Assembly (NCBI GenBank): GCA_905160935.1
Contig: CAJHZI010000818.1
Location: 2,118,501-2,182,500, forward strand
Direction of reading: 5' to 3'
Source of the DNA: Enchytraeus crypticus
Taxonomy: Eukaryota; Annelida; Clitellata; Enchytraeida; Enchytraeidae
DNA length: 64,000 bases
Shown: positions 44,770-55,434 of the stretch, piece by piece
How positions within the stretch are numbered: the first letter of the stretch is position 1
How the letters are laid out: each line of letters starts with the position of its first letter
Position numbers and translations under genes: made by a program
The notes under the pieces: model-generated
What the model was told of the DNA's origin: nothing
The model's database searches: none
What the model saw: only the letters and a program-made list of their open reading frames with translations

Positions 44770-45835
44770 ATGCTACTTACAATGTAAATTTGGAAAACTG
44801 ACTAACACCAAGCTACAGAGCATTATAGGCGACTTTTATTCTGCGACAGATATCACGAAAGCAAAGGAGAAAATAGTTGAATCTGTGGACGGATTAGGAT
44901 TAGATAAGTGGCCTAAACCTGCGAAGAGGAAGCTAAGCGAGAACAAGACTAAGACGGAGCTGAATGACATTTTCAATGTTTTCAGCTTCATTGATGAACA
45001 TTTACTTAAGGATAGGCTTCCTAAATTTGTTACATTAAACGTGGATAATCTTCCTTCGGCAAGACTTGAGGAGGGGGACTTGCGGTGCGTCCTGAACAGG
45101 TTAGATACATTGGATAAGAAATTGGATAGTCTTGCTCACTCATCTACACTCAAACACTCCGATCTTCAACCTGAAGGACTTGGGGTGTTTATTGGCAAAT
45201 TAACAAGTCTTGAGAACAAGATACTGTCACTCAATGACGAAGAGGTGGAAGGATCAACTCGGGTAAAACAGGCGTCGGACAAGGTGAGGCATCAAGTGAT
45301 GGATGATATCGGTGATTCAGTCCGAAAGTGGTCAGAGATTGTAGAGTCAGGTGCCAGGAATGACAGCAGAGCATGGGCCTCTTACGACACCGACAATGAT
45401 GGTTTTACTAAGGTTTCCTACAGTAAAACCGGACAAGCATCTAACAAGAGACCTCGATCATCACCAGGTCTACAATAACCACCTAGACCTCAGCCTCTAC
45501 CTAAGACTAATTCTTTCAGAGTCATCGGCACCAATACCTCTTGTGCTTTGAAAGCTGCCAAAGAGATAAAGAAAAGTAAAATTTTCTTTGTAAGTAATCT
45601 GTCTACTGAAACCACATGTGAGCAAATTCATCAATATTTAAACAGTTGCAGTATCAAAATAAATAATGTTTTTCTAGTCAAATGCAAAAATACTGATTCA
45701 TACGCCTTTCGGGTAAATATTGATGCTGATGACGTTGATAAATTCCTGTCAAAGGAAGTGTGGGCACCCAGTATTAAGATTCGAGACTGGGTATTTAAAG
45801 TAAAACAGGGAGCGACTAATTCTGATAATGAGTAG
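44770..45835 (+). pseudogene. CR1/L2-type LINE ORF1, one internal stop
   Basis: Open from about 44770 (KFGKLTNTKLQ, IIGDFYSATDITKAKEKIV) through FSFIDEHLLKDRLPKFVTLN and LEEGDLRCVLNRLDTLDKKL to a TAA at 45476. The same frame then continues PRPQPLPKTNSFRVIG and KSKIFFVSNLSTETTCEQIH, YAFRVNIDADDVDKFLSKEV to the TAG at 45833. So a single nonsense change splits one ORF1 of about 350 residues. The C-terminal block has the RNA-binding-like fold segment seen at the end of CR1/L2 ORF1. The 5' end is truncated. Confidence 0.85.
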
Positions 45836-46400
45836 TGCTGAGCGAACCAATACTGAGTCCGAAATCAGCCTCAATGGAATTGATGCTATAAAAATTGTAA
45901 CATATAACATGCATGGATTTAATCAGGGAACTTTGATGCTAAAAAAATTATGTTTCACTAATAAAGTTGACATAATATATTTACAAGAACATTGCCCTAT
46001 TCAATACACCTTTGGAGTGAAAACTCGAAATGCGTATTCGTATATTGATCATTTCTTAGTAAGAGATACACAACCTAGTTTCATTACTTCTTTGGATGTC
46101 ATTGAGAAAGCAGATAATTTCTCTGATCATCTACCAGTTGTATTAAATATGAAAACAGATGTGTTAAAGAATTGCTTTAAAATTACTAACACTAACACTA
46201 ATGACTCAAATGTAAATCGTTTTGTCTCCACATACAACTTTGATTGGCGTGGCTCATCTACCTCTGATTACTATGAATTAACTAGAAGTGCGTTTTATAA
46301 TTTATACATACTGCTCAATAATCATGATCTTGACAAGTTATACGAAAAAGTCCCAATATCATTAATCAAGCTAGTATTAATATCATATTTAGAAATGTAA
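45828..46400 (+). pseudogene. CR1/L2-type LINE ORF2 start, endonuclease with internal deletion
   Basis: ATG at 45828 overlaps the ORF1 stop (ATGAGTAG). IKIVTYNMHGFNQGTLMLKK and DIIYLQEH are the first endonuclease motifs. The text then jumps to RNAYSYIDHFLVRD and NFSDHLPVVLNMK, the last ones. The central part of the endonuclease (D-x-N region) is missing, about 150 residues, in frame. Confidence 0.83.
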
Positions 46401-48380
46401 TTAATATTTTAAAAACCTGTGCTATCAGAACGATAAAACAAAGAGATAAAAATGGTGTACGAAAATTTTGGTGTAATGAAAATTTAGATACATTTAAACA
46501 CGATTCCATTAAACATTTTAATAATTGGAAAAATGCAGGTAAACCAAACGAAGGCAACCTGTTTGATTTGAAAGTTAAAGCTCAAAGAAACTACAGAAAT
46601 GCCTTAAATGAGAATAAGCTGAAGTATAAAAATAATGCATCAGCTGAATTACAAAATAATCTACTAAATTCAAATGGTTCAAAATTTTGGAAATGCTGGA
46701 AAGGTTACTTCTTTAAACAAAAAAATACCCAAAATAATGTTACTGTAGAAGGAAGGGTTAAACAAAGATACTGAGATTGCCAACGCTCTTGCTAATAATA
46801 TAAAAAATGCCTGCACACAAAACTCATTAGAAAAGCACCAAACTTTTCGGGATAGCTATTTTTGTAATAAGACGTTATATGAAAATACAGAAAATGAATG
46901 CTATATTGAAGTTGAAGCCATTGATAAAGCAATTAATAGCATTGAAGCAAACAAAGCTCCCGGTGCAGATGGGTTAACAATTGAGCATATTGCTTATGCA
47001 CATCCGTCTTTAATTATAATTCTAAGAACTCTATTTAATATAATGTTGAAGTTGGGAAAAGTTCCTGATGAGTTTGGTGTTGGCATTACTACGCCAATAC
47101 CGAAATTTAAGGGGCACAAAAGAAACTTGTCTGCTGACGACTTTCGGGGAATAACGATATGCCCAATAATATCAAAAATTTTTGAATACTGTGTTTTAAG
47201 ATATGTTAGTTTTGAAACCTCCACACGGCAATTTGGATTTTAAAAAATGTCGGATGCACTAACGCCTTGCATAATCTTAGAAAAGTTGTTAATTACTTCA
47301 ATAATAGAAACACTACAGTAAATATTGGGGTAATTGATCTGAAAAAAGCGTTTGATAAATGCAATGGTTATGGAATTTTATGTATGTTGAAGAACAGAGG
47401 TGTAAATAAATGTGTATTAAATGTGCTAGAAAATTGGTTTTCCAAAAACTCTACAACTGTTAAATGGAAAAATTGTAAGTCTAATTGTGTGCCTCTATTA
47501 TCTGGTGTTAAACAAGGAGGAGCTCTGTCACCCATTTTATTTACGTTATTTGTGGATAATATATTGAGTGTATTAGAGCAATCTAATTTAGGATGCTTTG
47601 TTAATTATAAATGCTTTAACAGCTTCATGTATGTTGATGATTTAATTTTGATCAGTGCATCGGTTACTGATTTGCAGCTTATGTTTGATATATGTGATAA
47701 TGTTTTCAATGAGTTAGATTTGCCAATAAATGTGTCAAAATGCCATTGTATAAGAATAGGCCCAAGATGTAGCTATTCATGCTCACCTTTAAGTATTCAA
47801 GGAGTTGCAATTAATTGGGTGGAATCTATTAAATACTTAGGAGTCACTATTTGTAAGGCAAAAAATTTTAAATGCCAATGGGAAGAATCAAAAGGGAAAT
47901 TTTTTAGAGCTGCTAACACCATTTTAGGAAGGCTGGGAACAAAAGCATCCGAAGATGTCATTCTTAAACTGATTGAATGTAATGGTGTATCAGCATTGCT
48001 TTATGGCACTGCTGCTGCCACCTTGCGAGATTCAGACTTAAAGAGTATGAGTAGAGCATATGACAGTATCTCTTCGAAGATCTTTCATACGACTGACAAG
48101 GAAGTAATTATGTGGTGTCAATATTATTTTGGTTTTTGGCCTTTGAGTATCTTATATGAATACTATGGATATAATTTTTTAAACAAATTAGTATTGGATG
48201 CCAAAATTATTAAAGGGATCGAATTAGATCATCCAGATTATTTAGAATTTGAAAGTTTACAAAGGAAATATAATATTTCGTTTGTTGATTCTGTTGCTAA
48301 AGTACGATTAAAATTTTGGATCTACGTTGACAAAATGCTACATATTGAATATTCTAATGAATAATTGATTTGATTTGATT
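46366..48380 (+). pseudogene. CR1/L2-type LINE reverse transcriptase, nearly readable
   Basis: Successive frames: NVINILKTCAIRTIKQRDKN, KFWCNENLDTFK; SIEANKAPGADGLTIEHIAY; GITTPIPKFKGHKRNLSADD with FRGITICPIISKIFE; then an open 365-codon frame 47267-48364 with GVIDLKKAFDKCN, GVKQGGALSPILFTLFVDN, FMYVDDLILIS (catalytic motif), VESIKYLGVTI and the C-terminal domain ending IEYSNE. Frameshifts lie near 46775 and 47243. It ends with a TTGATTTGATTTGATT tail, the short direct-repeat tail usual for this group. Confidence 0.9.
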
Positions 48381-49012
48381 CTGTTTGTCACTTGTAAACT
48401 ACTAGGTTTGCATTGCTTAGCTGTACTTGTTTGCAAAGTGGTGTTTCTTGTCGTTTATTTTTCTTTCTTTTTTCTATATCTTTGTTCGAAATTACCATGT
48501 ATTGGTGAAAATAAAGTCTATAATATTTGCACTTATAATTTTTCAATATAACGAAGTCATTACGCAGATGAAATGTCCAGTAACTATTCATTATCGGCTT
48601 TAATTGATCTACCGCTAGTGACATTTTGTTCATTTCGATACATTTATTCCTTCATATTAACCAGTAGATCCTTTATTCAGCATTATTCAGCATGCAATTA
48701 ATGTTAATAACATAATTACAGATATTAGATATAGACCTACTTGGGTCTCTATCGGAAGGCCCTTCGTAGATCCTCATCTCCACAATACTCAACAAGTCCA
48801 AATAGCCTTGCGCATCTGCTCTGATGGTAATTCCTACCATCCCGTAGTATGCTGTGTGAGAACACACATGGGAAAACAAGAAACGTACAATAAATTCTGA
48901 GAAAATATAATAAACCGAGAAATTTATACTACACTGTGTAAGGAAACATTGCGTCCCAACTTTGAAATCAATAACTTCGCACAATTTAAGAATACAACAC
49001 ATTTTCCTTTGT
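48381..49012. other. Intergenic, nothing recognised
   Basis: No supported gene or repeat. Confidence 0.5.
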
Positions 49013-49014
49013 TA

Positions 49015-49372
49015 AGCCCGGGTGTGGTTGGGATTCTTACAGAGTAGGACAACCGCAAAATAAGTTGACTGTACGTAAGAGGCGGCTAAGGCAGGAGCTG
49101 AGAGGACCCACCTCACCATGAAATATTTTTCTCAGGAATAAATGGCAGTTAATACATTATAAAACTAAGGCAGGCAACGGGAAACCACTTCAGAAGCCAT
49201 ATTATTCCCATGCTATAGGCTACATCAAGGTGTGGATGAGGCATAGCCATTTGTGAAGGGATTAACTCATTAATTGATGGTTGCTCCTTATGGACCTTGA
49301 AAAGTAGCATGTGAATAGGAATATGTACCTGGAACCTGCCGCTTGGCAGAACACTGGAGAGAAAGAACGCAT
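49015..49372 (+). mobile_element. Repeat R1, near full length
   Basis: CCCGGGTGTGGTTGG, GTACGTAAGAGGCGGCTAAG, ACCTCACCATGAAATATTTT, GGCAACGGGAAACCACTTCA, GCTATAGGCTACATCAAGG, GAATATGTACCTGGAACCTG, CCGCTTGGCAG then GAGAGAAAG. Confidence 0.88.
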
Positions 49373-49539
49373 TTTATTATAGTGAAACCATAGTGAAACC
49401 ATTGTAGATTCACTTTTGCCCCTGCATCCTCAGGGTTTTCAATGAAATCACGAAAAGTATTAAGTTAATATCAAGCGGAAATTTTCTAAATTATTAGCGT
49501 AAAATTGTTAGATCAATCAATCAATAAATCAATCGATCA

Positions 49540-49800
49540 GTAAGTATATTTATAAAGCGCTGCCCTATATTAAATGTCATAGTAGCGCTGATAAAGGGCT
49601 GAGAAAGATATTTTGTTTGTAGAAATTGTTTTGTATGAGGTGGGTCCTTTTGCCTTTCACAGAATATCTAAATTATAATAAGTATTTTATTATAATTTAA
49701 GTTATATATTTATTTTATTTTATTATTTATTATTTATATATATTATTTTAGATTATTTAAATATTCTATAAAAATATAAATTATATTTTCATAGAATGTC
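49540..49800. other. AT-rich spacer
   Basis: (AATC)n near 49515-49545 and TTATTTTATT-rich sequence; no gene. Confidence 0.5.
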
Positions 49801-49802
49801 TA

Positions 49803-50005
49803 AATAGCGTAGGGGTAACGTCATGAAGTTTTAAATGACAAATCCTGAGGTGATTTGAATCCTCGTGGGTTCGAATCCCGGCCGGGCTGATCTGAGTGTA
49901 AAATTTCGGACATTCACTGGACTGGTTATACGGAAAATGGTCAAAATTGCCTGATTAAACATGTGGTTTTAAAAGTGATAGATATCAACATAGTTGATTA
50001 TTCAC
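49803..50005 (+). mobile_element. tRNA-related SINE (family A), best copy
   Basis: CGTCATGAAGTTTTAAATGA, CCTCGTGGGTTCGAATCCCG with a full B box GGTTCGAATCC, GATCTGAGTGTAAAATTTCG, GACATTCACTGGACTGGTTA, AAAGTGATAGATATCAAC. Confidence 0.83.
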
Positions 50006-50189
50006 TATAATGCGTGTTTACTTTTACAGCTCTTGCTGAGAAAGGCAAAAGTCGCAATTCATTGAATTTGGGCAAAAATGCAACTCGGGCACCAGTCTCG
50101 CCTCATCTTTCCTGAATTTCTTCAGTGATAAATTTTGAATCTTTGCTCTTCCATACCCGCTTCTCTTTTATAAGTTACATTTCTCTTTT

Positions 50190-51500
50190 GCCGAGACACC
50201 GTTCTAAAGTCTGTTGATATCATTCGTACTGAACAAATAAAATCCGGCATTGGTGCATTTGTGCCTCCTATTACTCATTTAATAAATCTTTGGCTTAGAG
50301 AAGGTGTCTTCCCGTCTCAATTTTAATAAACCATTGTCACGCCACTTTTGAAAAAGGTTACTTCTACAGTAGAATATCGTATGGTTTAACAGTGTATGGG
50401 AAAAACTCGAAGAAAGCCCTCAACCTCTACACATAGCGAACAACAGGGCACAGAGAATTCTACAATTTCAAGATAGACTGTACATGACTAAACTACTTTA
50501 CGCTAATGACAACACTCTACAGATATATCAATTATGTAAGTTTCTCTCAGCAAACGTGATCTATAGGTGTATATACTTTGAAGGTTCGATGTCTAAGATT
50601 ATCAGAGATATGATCAGATCAAGCCTATCAAATATTGGGTATCATACCAGGTTTCCATTAACTTATTTTCTCTCTTCTCGAATCATGCCAATTATTTGAC
50701 AAATGTCTTTGCATGTTGCTCAATATTGAACTTCTTCTTCCTCTTCTTCTTATTCTTCTTGTTCTTCTGCTTCTTCTTCTTCAGTGCACTGCCAAGTGGC
50801 AGGTTCAAGGTACATATTCATACGCAAAGTCTATTTTCTCGCTCCATAAGAGCACTCCTTAGATCAACAAGTTAATCCCTTCACTAAGTCTATGCATTAT
50901 CCATACCTTATGTAGCCTATAGCTTGGGTAAAATATGGTTTCTGAGGTGGTTTCCCGTTGCCTTCCTCAGTTAGGTGGATTAATTACCATTTAATCCTGG
51001 GGAAAATATTTCATGGTGAGGTGGGTTCCCTCTTGCCATGCTCTGCTCCTGCCTTTAGTCGCCTCTTACGTACACGCGGCAGATTGTTTGTGGTTGCCCA
51101 AATCTGCAGTGGTCCAACCACACCCGAGAACAACACATATTGAACTATATTCCTGTTAAAATTCGTAATTTAAAGTCTTAAGCTTCATTTAAGCGATCAT
51201 ATAAAATTTTTCTAATGGAATAATGACAGTGTCACCTGACATTTTTTATATTAGCTAAGTTCATTTTTCATGTTTGCTAATTTGGTTTTTTTTTTGCAGT
51301 AGGTTGGCTAGTGTTGCTGTATACTATTTTTACTATCATACTGATATTTTTTCTAGTCTGTAGAGTTGCAGTATTTTAACTACTAGTATCATTACGCGTA
51401 CTTATTTTCTGTGGTGGTCAGCTAGATAGAGCAATCTTGTGCCCTCTCTGATGTCCACAGGATTCAATGAATAAGATGTTTGGTTTCGATTTGAATAATG
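50190..51500 (+). pseudogene. Decayed non-LTR retrotransposon split by an R1 insertion
   Basis: DIIRTEQIKSGIGAFVPPIT, NLWLREGVFPSQ and PLLKKVTS are early RT motifs; the palm is deleted. RILQFQDRLYMTKLLYANDN is the thumb-like region, and IPVKIRNLKSL with FKRSYKIFLME is the terminus after the insertion at 50732-51136. 51240-51500 is its 3' UTR (GTGGTCAGCTAGATAGAG, GTGCCCTCTCTGATG), also seen alone at 13020-13330. Confidence 0.75.
50732..51136 (-). mobile_element. Repeat R1, full-length reference copy, 405 bp, 9-bp TSD
   Basis: Identical ATATTGAAC at 50723-50731 and 51137-51145; removing the element restores LINE peptide NYIPVKIRNLKS. In element orientation it begins GTGTTGTTCTCGGGTGTGG, holds CGTAAGAGGCGACTAAAGGC, CACCTCACCATGAAATATTT, GGCAACGGGAAACCACCTCA, and ends CCTGCCACTTGGCAGTGCAC followed by a (GAA)n tail. 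Non-coding; behaves as a SINE. Confidence 0.9.
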
Positions 51501-52008
51501 AGATCTAAATTTCTAATGCATTTATGTTCATTGATATATGATGTTTGCATGTTGTGATTTCTTGTTTATATTCATTGTTATGTGATTATTTTCTTATATT
51601 TTTTAGATTGATTCTAATAAACAACAATGAAGAAACATAACAGTCCTTGCCTTTATCAGATGCTACATGTTAGTCTAATACTTGTTCCTAAGATAGGAAA
51701 GTAATTTATGATAAGATTAAACGATTAGTTTAAATGACCTCTTTATAAATCTTAATATTATTCTTGTTACGCTGATTCCATAGATTTGAAATCTCAGCCA
51801 TTTATTTTTATAAATAAGGAACAATATTAGTGTTTCATACGCGCAGATCCTTAGTAGGACAGTATTGCCGATCAGTTTTCATCTATCCTCATATGACCTG
51901 TACCGAATGAATTGTTGCGAATCCCGAGTCAGAAGTAAATCTTAATTAATTAACTAATCGTGTCATAAAGAACTGACTAATAGCACTTTCTTTATAATCA
52001 GTTCGGCC
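51501..52008. other. Intergenic, nothing recognised
   Basis: No supported gene or repeat. Confidence 0.5.
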
Positions 52009-52009
52009 G

Positions 52010-52133
52010 CAAATCGACCCCATGAGCAGGGCCTATGAGTTAATTGCCATGGAGTGCTCTTTAAGGAGCGTGAAGGCAGCGCGTGAGTAGGAATATGTGC
52101 CATGAACTTGCCACTTGACAAAACACTAAAGAA

Positions 52134-52166
<33 letters not shown>

Positions 52167-52187
52167 GAAAGAGAGAGAGAAAGTGAA

Positions 52188-52220
<33 letters not shown>

Positions 52221-52245
52221 AAGTAAGAGAGAGAGAGAGAGAGAG
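52010..52245 (+). mobile_element. Repeat R1 copy with (GA)n tail
   Basis: GGAGTGCTCTTTAAGGAGCG, GAGTAGGAATATGTGCCATG, AACTTGCCACTTGACAAAAC then about 110 bases of GA/GAAA repeat. Confidence 0.83.
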
Positions 52246-52799
52246 TCTGAGGATCTGTCATTAAAAATCCAATGGAGTTACCAGGTGCTGTAAACAAGAA
52301 GTTACCTTCGACCTTAAAAGTGTGAGAGGATCTGACAGTTATTGGGTTTGCTACAATCAAATAGCGCAATTTCACTAGTTGTGAATCAGCCCTCTGCGCT
52401 TCAGAAACAGAGTGCTATAGTAAAATTCAATACGCACCCAACTGTTCGTCATCCAAAGGCACTTCTCCGTCCTGTACTTCCTGAGATAACTTTAGAGGAA
52501 AAGAAGTTGCCATTTCTTCTTAGCCGTTCAATATCTTCAAAGCTTCTGCATATTTACATACACGCATGTAAAGTAAGAAATTAGACCATATTCGTCGTCT
52601 CAGCTTACAACATTGATACGTCTCTGCGCGCAGGTAGCACACAGGAAGCGCAGCATCATTCTGACCAATGCGCGAGAACTAATACAAGTTACAATAGTTC
52701 TGCAATATTTGGGAGCTCTGACAGTCTAACATGTCCCTTAACGCAAACCTATACCAAGTTATATCTAACTAAAATTATATCTTCAGTTTTTCCACGAAT

Positions 52800-52850
52800 A
52801 AAAGTTAATTGTATGAAAATCAGCAGCCTATGCCAAACTTTTGGCCACTA

Positions 52851-52906
<56 letters not shown>
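52800..52906. mobile_element. Tc1/mariner-like terminal repeat next to (TA)n
   Basis: GCCAAACTTTTGGCCACTAC TG directly precedes TA, then a (TA)n array. Read from the other strand this is the CAGTAGTGGCCAAAAGTTTG start typical of Tc1-like inverted repeats with a TA target. No matching second end or transposase frame was found. Confidence 0.55.
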
Positions 52907-52907
<1 letters not shown>

Positions 52908-53139
52908 CTTGCACATATATGTTATTAGGTCGATCACTTTAAGCTAGAATAGGCTATATCTCGAATCGATTAATACGTTTACGAATCAACTCCATTCTGT
53001 TAATTTGTTAAATATGCTATGTAACGAAAATGTACCTGAGTTGAATATAACTCGTTAGCAAATGCTGCTGCCTGACTAGGTTAAAACGGTGAATGTTTGT
53101 TACCAGGCTGCAGCTTGCCTAAACTGATGATGTGGAATA

Positions 53140-53275
53140 CACAGGACAGGCAGGACAGGCAGGACAGGCAGGACAGGCAATGCCCGCCTGACTAGTGGCG
53201 TAACTGGCTTCTGACTAGTGGCGTAACAGGGTTCTCGGGAGCCAACCCCCCCCCCCCCCCCAGCAATACCCTGGA
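53140..53275 (+). repeat. 9-bp tandem repeat and a duplicated GACTAGTGGCGTAAC end
   Basis: AGGACAGGC repeats about 4 times (53143-53179), followed by GACTAGTGGCGTAAC twice (about 53191 and 53214) and a poly-C run. CTAGTGGCGTAAC looks like a DNA-transposon terminus; no partner end found. Confidence 0.6.
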
Positions 53276-53309
53276 CCATCTACATAATTCGTCTAAATTC
53301 GAAGAGTTG

Positions 53310-53775
53310 TTTTATAGATGAAGTTCTACATCTGCAATAATTATTGTGAAAAATCTGTAGAGTGTTAAGACATTTGGCACTGCAGTGTTCAGGACTATGT
53401 CGCTTTCAGGACTATGTACTAAGTTTGTTTAACTAATGCAAACTAGCAAATTATAGACTACTGATGCAACGCACCGTATTCCTCATCATTTAATTCTGGC
53501 CTTTCGTTTCTCCTAGGCTGAATATTTTTAGTACAGAATAATACATTAATTAAGGTTAGTTATTTAAATTTCGTTTCTTAATAATGAAAAGAAGCAAGCA
53601 ACAATTCAACCTTAATTGGTTATTAGGAATGCGTGGGGGTTGGCTTTTCGCTGAAACTGATTTCGGAATTGTGAGCTCAGGTTGTTTTTGAAGTTCTACA
53701 GCCGCTATAATCATTGTGAAAAATTTGTAGAGTGTTAAGACATTTGGCACTGCAGTGTTAAGGACTATGTCGCTT
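53310..53775 (+). repeat. 90-bp direct repeat pair, 375 bp apart
   Basis: 53310-53400 and 53687-53775 share GAAGTTCTACA, ATTGTGAAAAAT, GTAGAGTGTTAAGACATTTG and GCACTGCAGTGTT.AGGACT. Confidence 0.82.
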
Positions 53776-54145
53776 TCGGCTAGGGCTTCTAAATGTCTGC
53801 AATTGTATATTTAATAGTATTACTACTAGATAAAGATTTAAAACTTATAAATTTTAATACTAAATAATTATATTTAAGTAACGTCTTCTAAAATCACTAA
53901 CGCAGTTACATGCTCCACTTATTCCTAAAAAATTGCGATTGAGTTTAGTCATGGACTAATGATGTAAATTGTAGGCCCAATTAATACACACATGCATTTG
54001 CTATTTCTTTAAGAAGTTTAGAAGTCTACATATTTTCGCACATGAATTTATGTCAAAATTTTGGAAAATTGCAAAAGTTTAATTTTAGTGCCAAATTTAA
54101 AAGTTTTTAAATTTACGAATTTCTACAACTATTTTACTGCTTTAC

Positions 54146-54284
54146 AGCAGTGACGATGTCTGTAAGATATTCGACCGCGGATCAGTATGTGCGGGGTTCA
54201 ATCCTGGGCTCGCCCTCCAATGACATCGCTTTCGAGTGAGGAAACTGATGTTAACGTTAGCTTTACCAGCTATTAATTTCTACG
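54146..54284 (+). mobile_element. tRNA-derived SINE (family C), good copy
   Basis: GTGACGATGTCTGTAAGATA, TTCGACCGCGGATCAGTATG, GGGTTCAATCCTGGGCTCGC, TGACATCGCTTTCGAGTGAG, GTTAACGTTAGCTTTACCAG. Confidence 0.86.
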
Positions 54285-54562
54285 TTAAATGTTTAGGTAT
54301 TTGTAATTTCTAAACTTTTATAAAGCATTATAATAAGATATTAGACTGCACTCGGGCCTCTACAACTCTGGCTGAACTGATATATTTTTTCATTCAGAAA
54401 TGTTGATTATTCATTATTTAGTCTAATGATCAAATTAAACTAAATGACGATTTGTTTTTATTTGTTGGACTGATATCTTGATATGTATTTGAAAAGACTT
54501 TTTAACGACACATTCCTAAAAGCGAAATAACCAATAAGTCGTCATAGGATGCTCTAAAAATC

Positions 54563-54725
54563 TACCGGTTTTCTCACTAAATTCAAAAAATTTCCTTTTC
54601 GGGGAGGGTGTTCAATATTCCCGCTATGAAAGTATGTATGTAAGTATGTATGTATGTATGTATGTATGTATGTATGTATGAATGAATGCATGCATGCATG
54701 CATACATACATACATACATACATAC

Positions 54726-54756
<31 letters not shown>

Positions 54757-54912
54757 CATGCATGCATGCAACACACTACATACATACATACATACATACA
54801 TACATACATACATGCATACATACATACATACATACATACATACTTTCATAGCGGGAATATTGAACACCCTCCCCGAAAAGGAAATTTTTTGAATTTAGTG
54901 AGAAAATCGGTA
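54563..54912. mobile_element. Foldback element with (TATG)n core
   Basis: Unique inverted arms 54563-54630 and 54845-54912 (TACCGGTTTTCTCACTAAAT, TTTCCTTTTCGGGGAGGGTG, TTCAATATTCCCGCTATGAA; about one mismatch) flank (GTAT)n on the left and (CATA)n on the right, so the simple repeat also pairs with itself. Paired coordinates sum to 109475. The peptide-like frames are artefacts. Confidence 0.9.
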
Positions 54913-54959
54913 TCACTGCATTGTGTTCCAATTACTAATAGAAACACGAGTTTCATCAA

Positions 54960-55112
54960 CTTCTCTCTCACTCTCTCTCTCTCTCTTTCTCTCTTAATGC
55001 ACTGCCAATTGGTAAGGCCATGGCACATAACTCCTCCACATATTTCTATCCTCTACCTTTTTCTTCATATCAAGATATGAATTAGTTATCAAATCATATT
55101 ATCTTGACCCTT
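54960..55112 (-). mobile_element. RTE-LINE 3'-end repeat R2 variant with (CT)n end
   Basis: (CT)n then TAATGCACTGCCAATTGGTA, GGCCATGGCACATAACTCCT, TCTTCATATCAAGATATGAA. Confidence 0.78.
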
Positions 55113-55434
55113 TCTTCAAAACTTTTGTTGGCATTTCTTTCCTATAACAGAAGGCCTCTTTTGCTTGAGCAATTCTACAGTTTATTTCTATTCTGCGTGC
55201 ATATTTCACATGTTCTGTTAGTGCGTGTCCTAAATGTCTGAAACTCTTTACCTGTTCTAATAATGATATTTAACTGGGTAACGCTTATCTCTGTATATCA
55301 AAAGCATCTTTGTGACATAATACTTTTACTTTAATTGCTCATTTAAAAAATTAATTTCTATTACGAATGCTCAAATTAAAATTCGTTTAGGCCGATAAGT
55401 GCGCCAAAATTTTTGGTGGGCGTGACAATTGTTA

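Noticed and set aside
54146-54284. SINE C copies considered as functional tRNA genes
   Set aside because: A and B boxes are present but the cloverleaf cannot be completed (no acceptor stem or proper anticodon arm), and multiple diverged copies share a non-tRNA tail.
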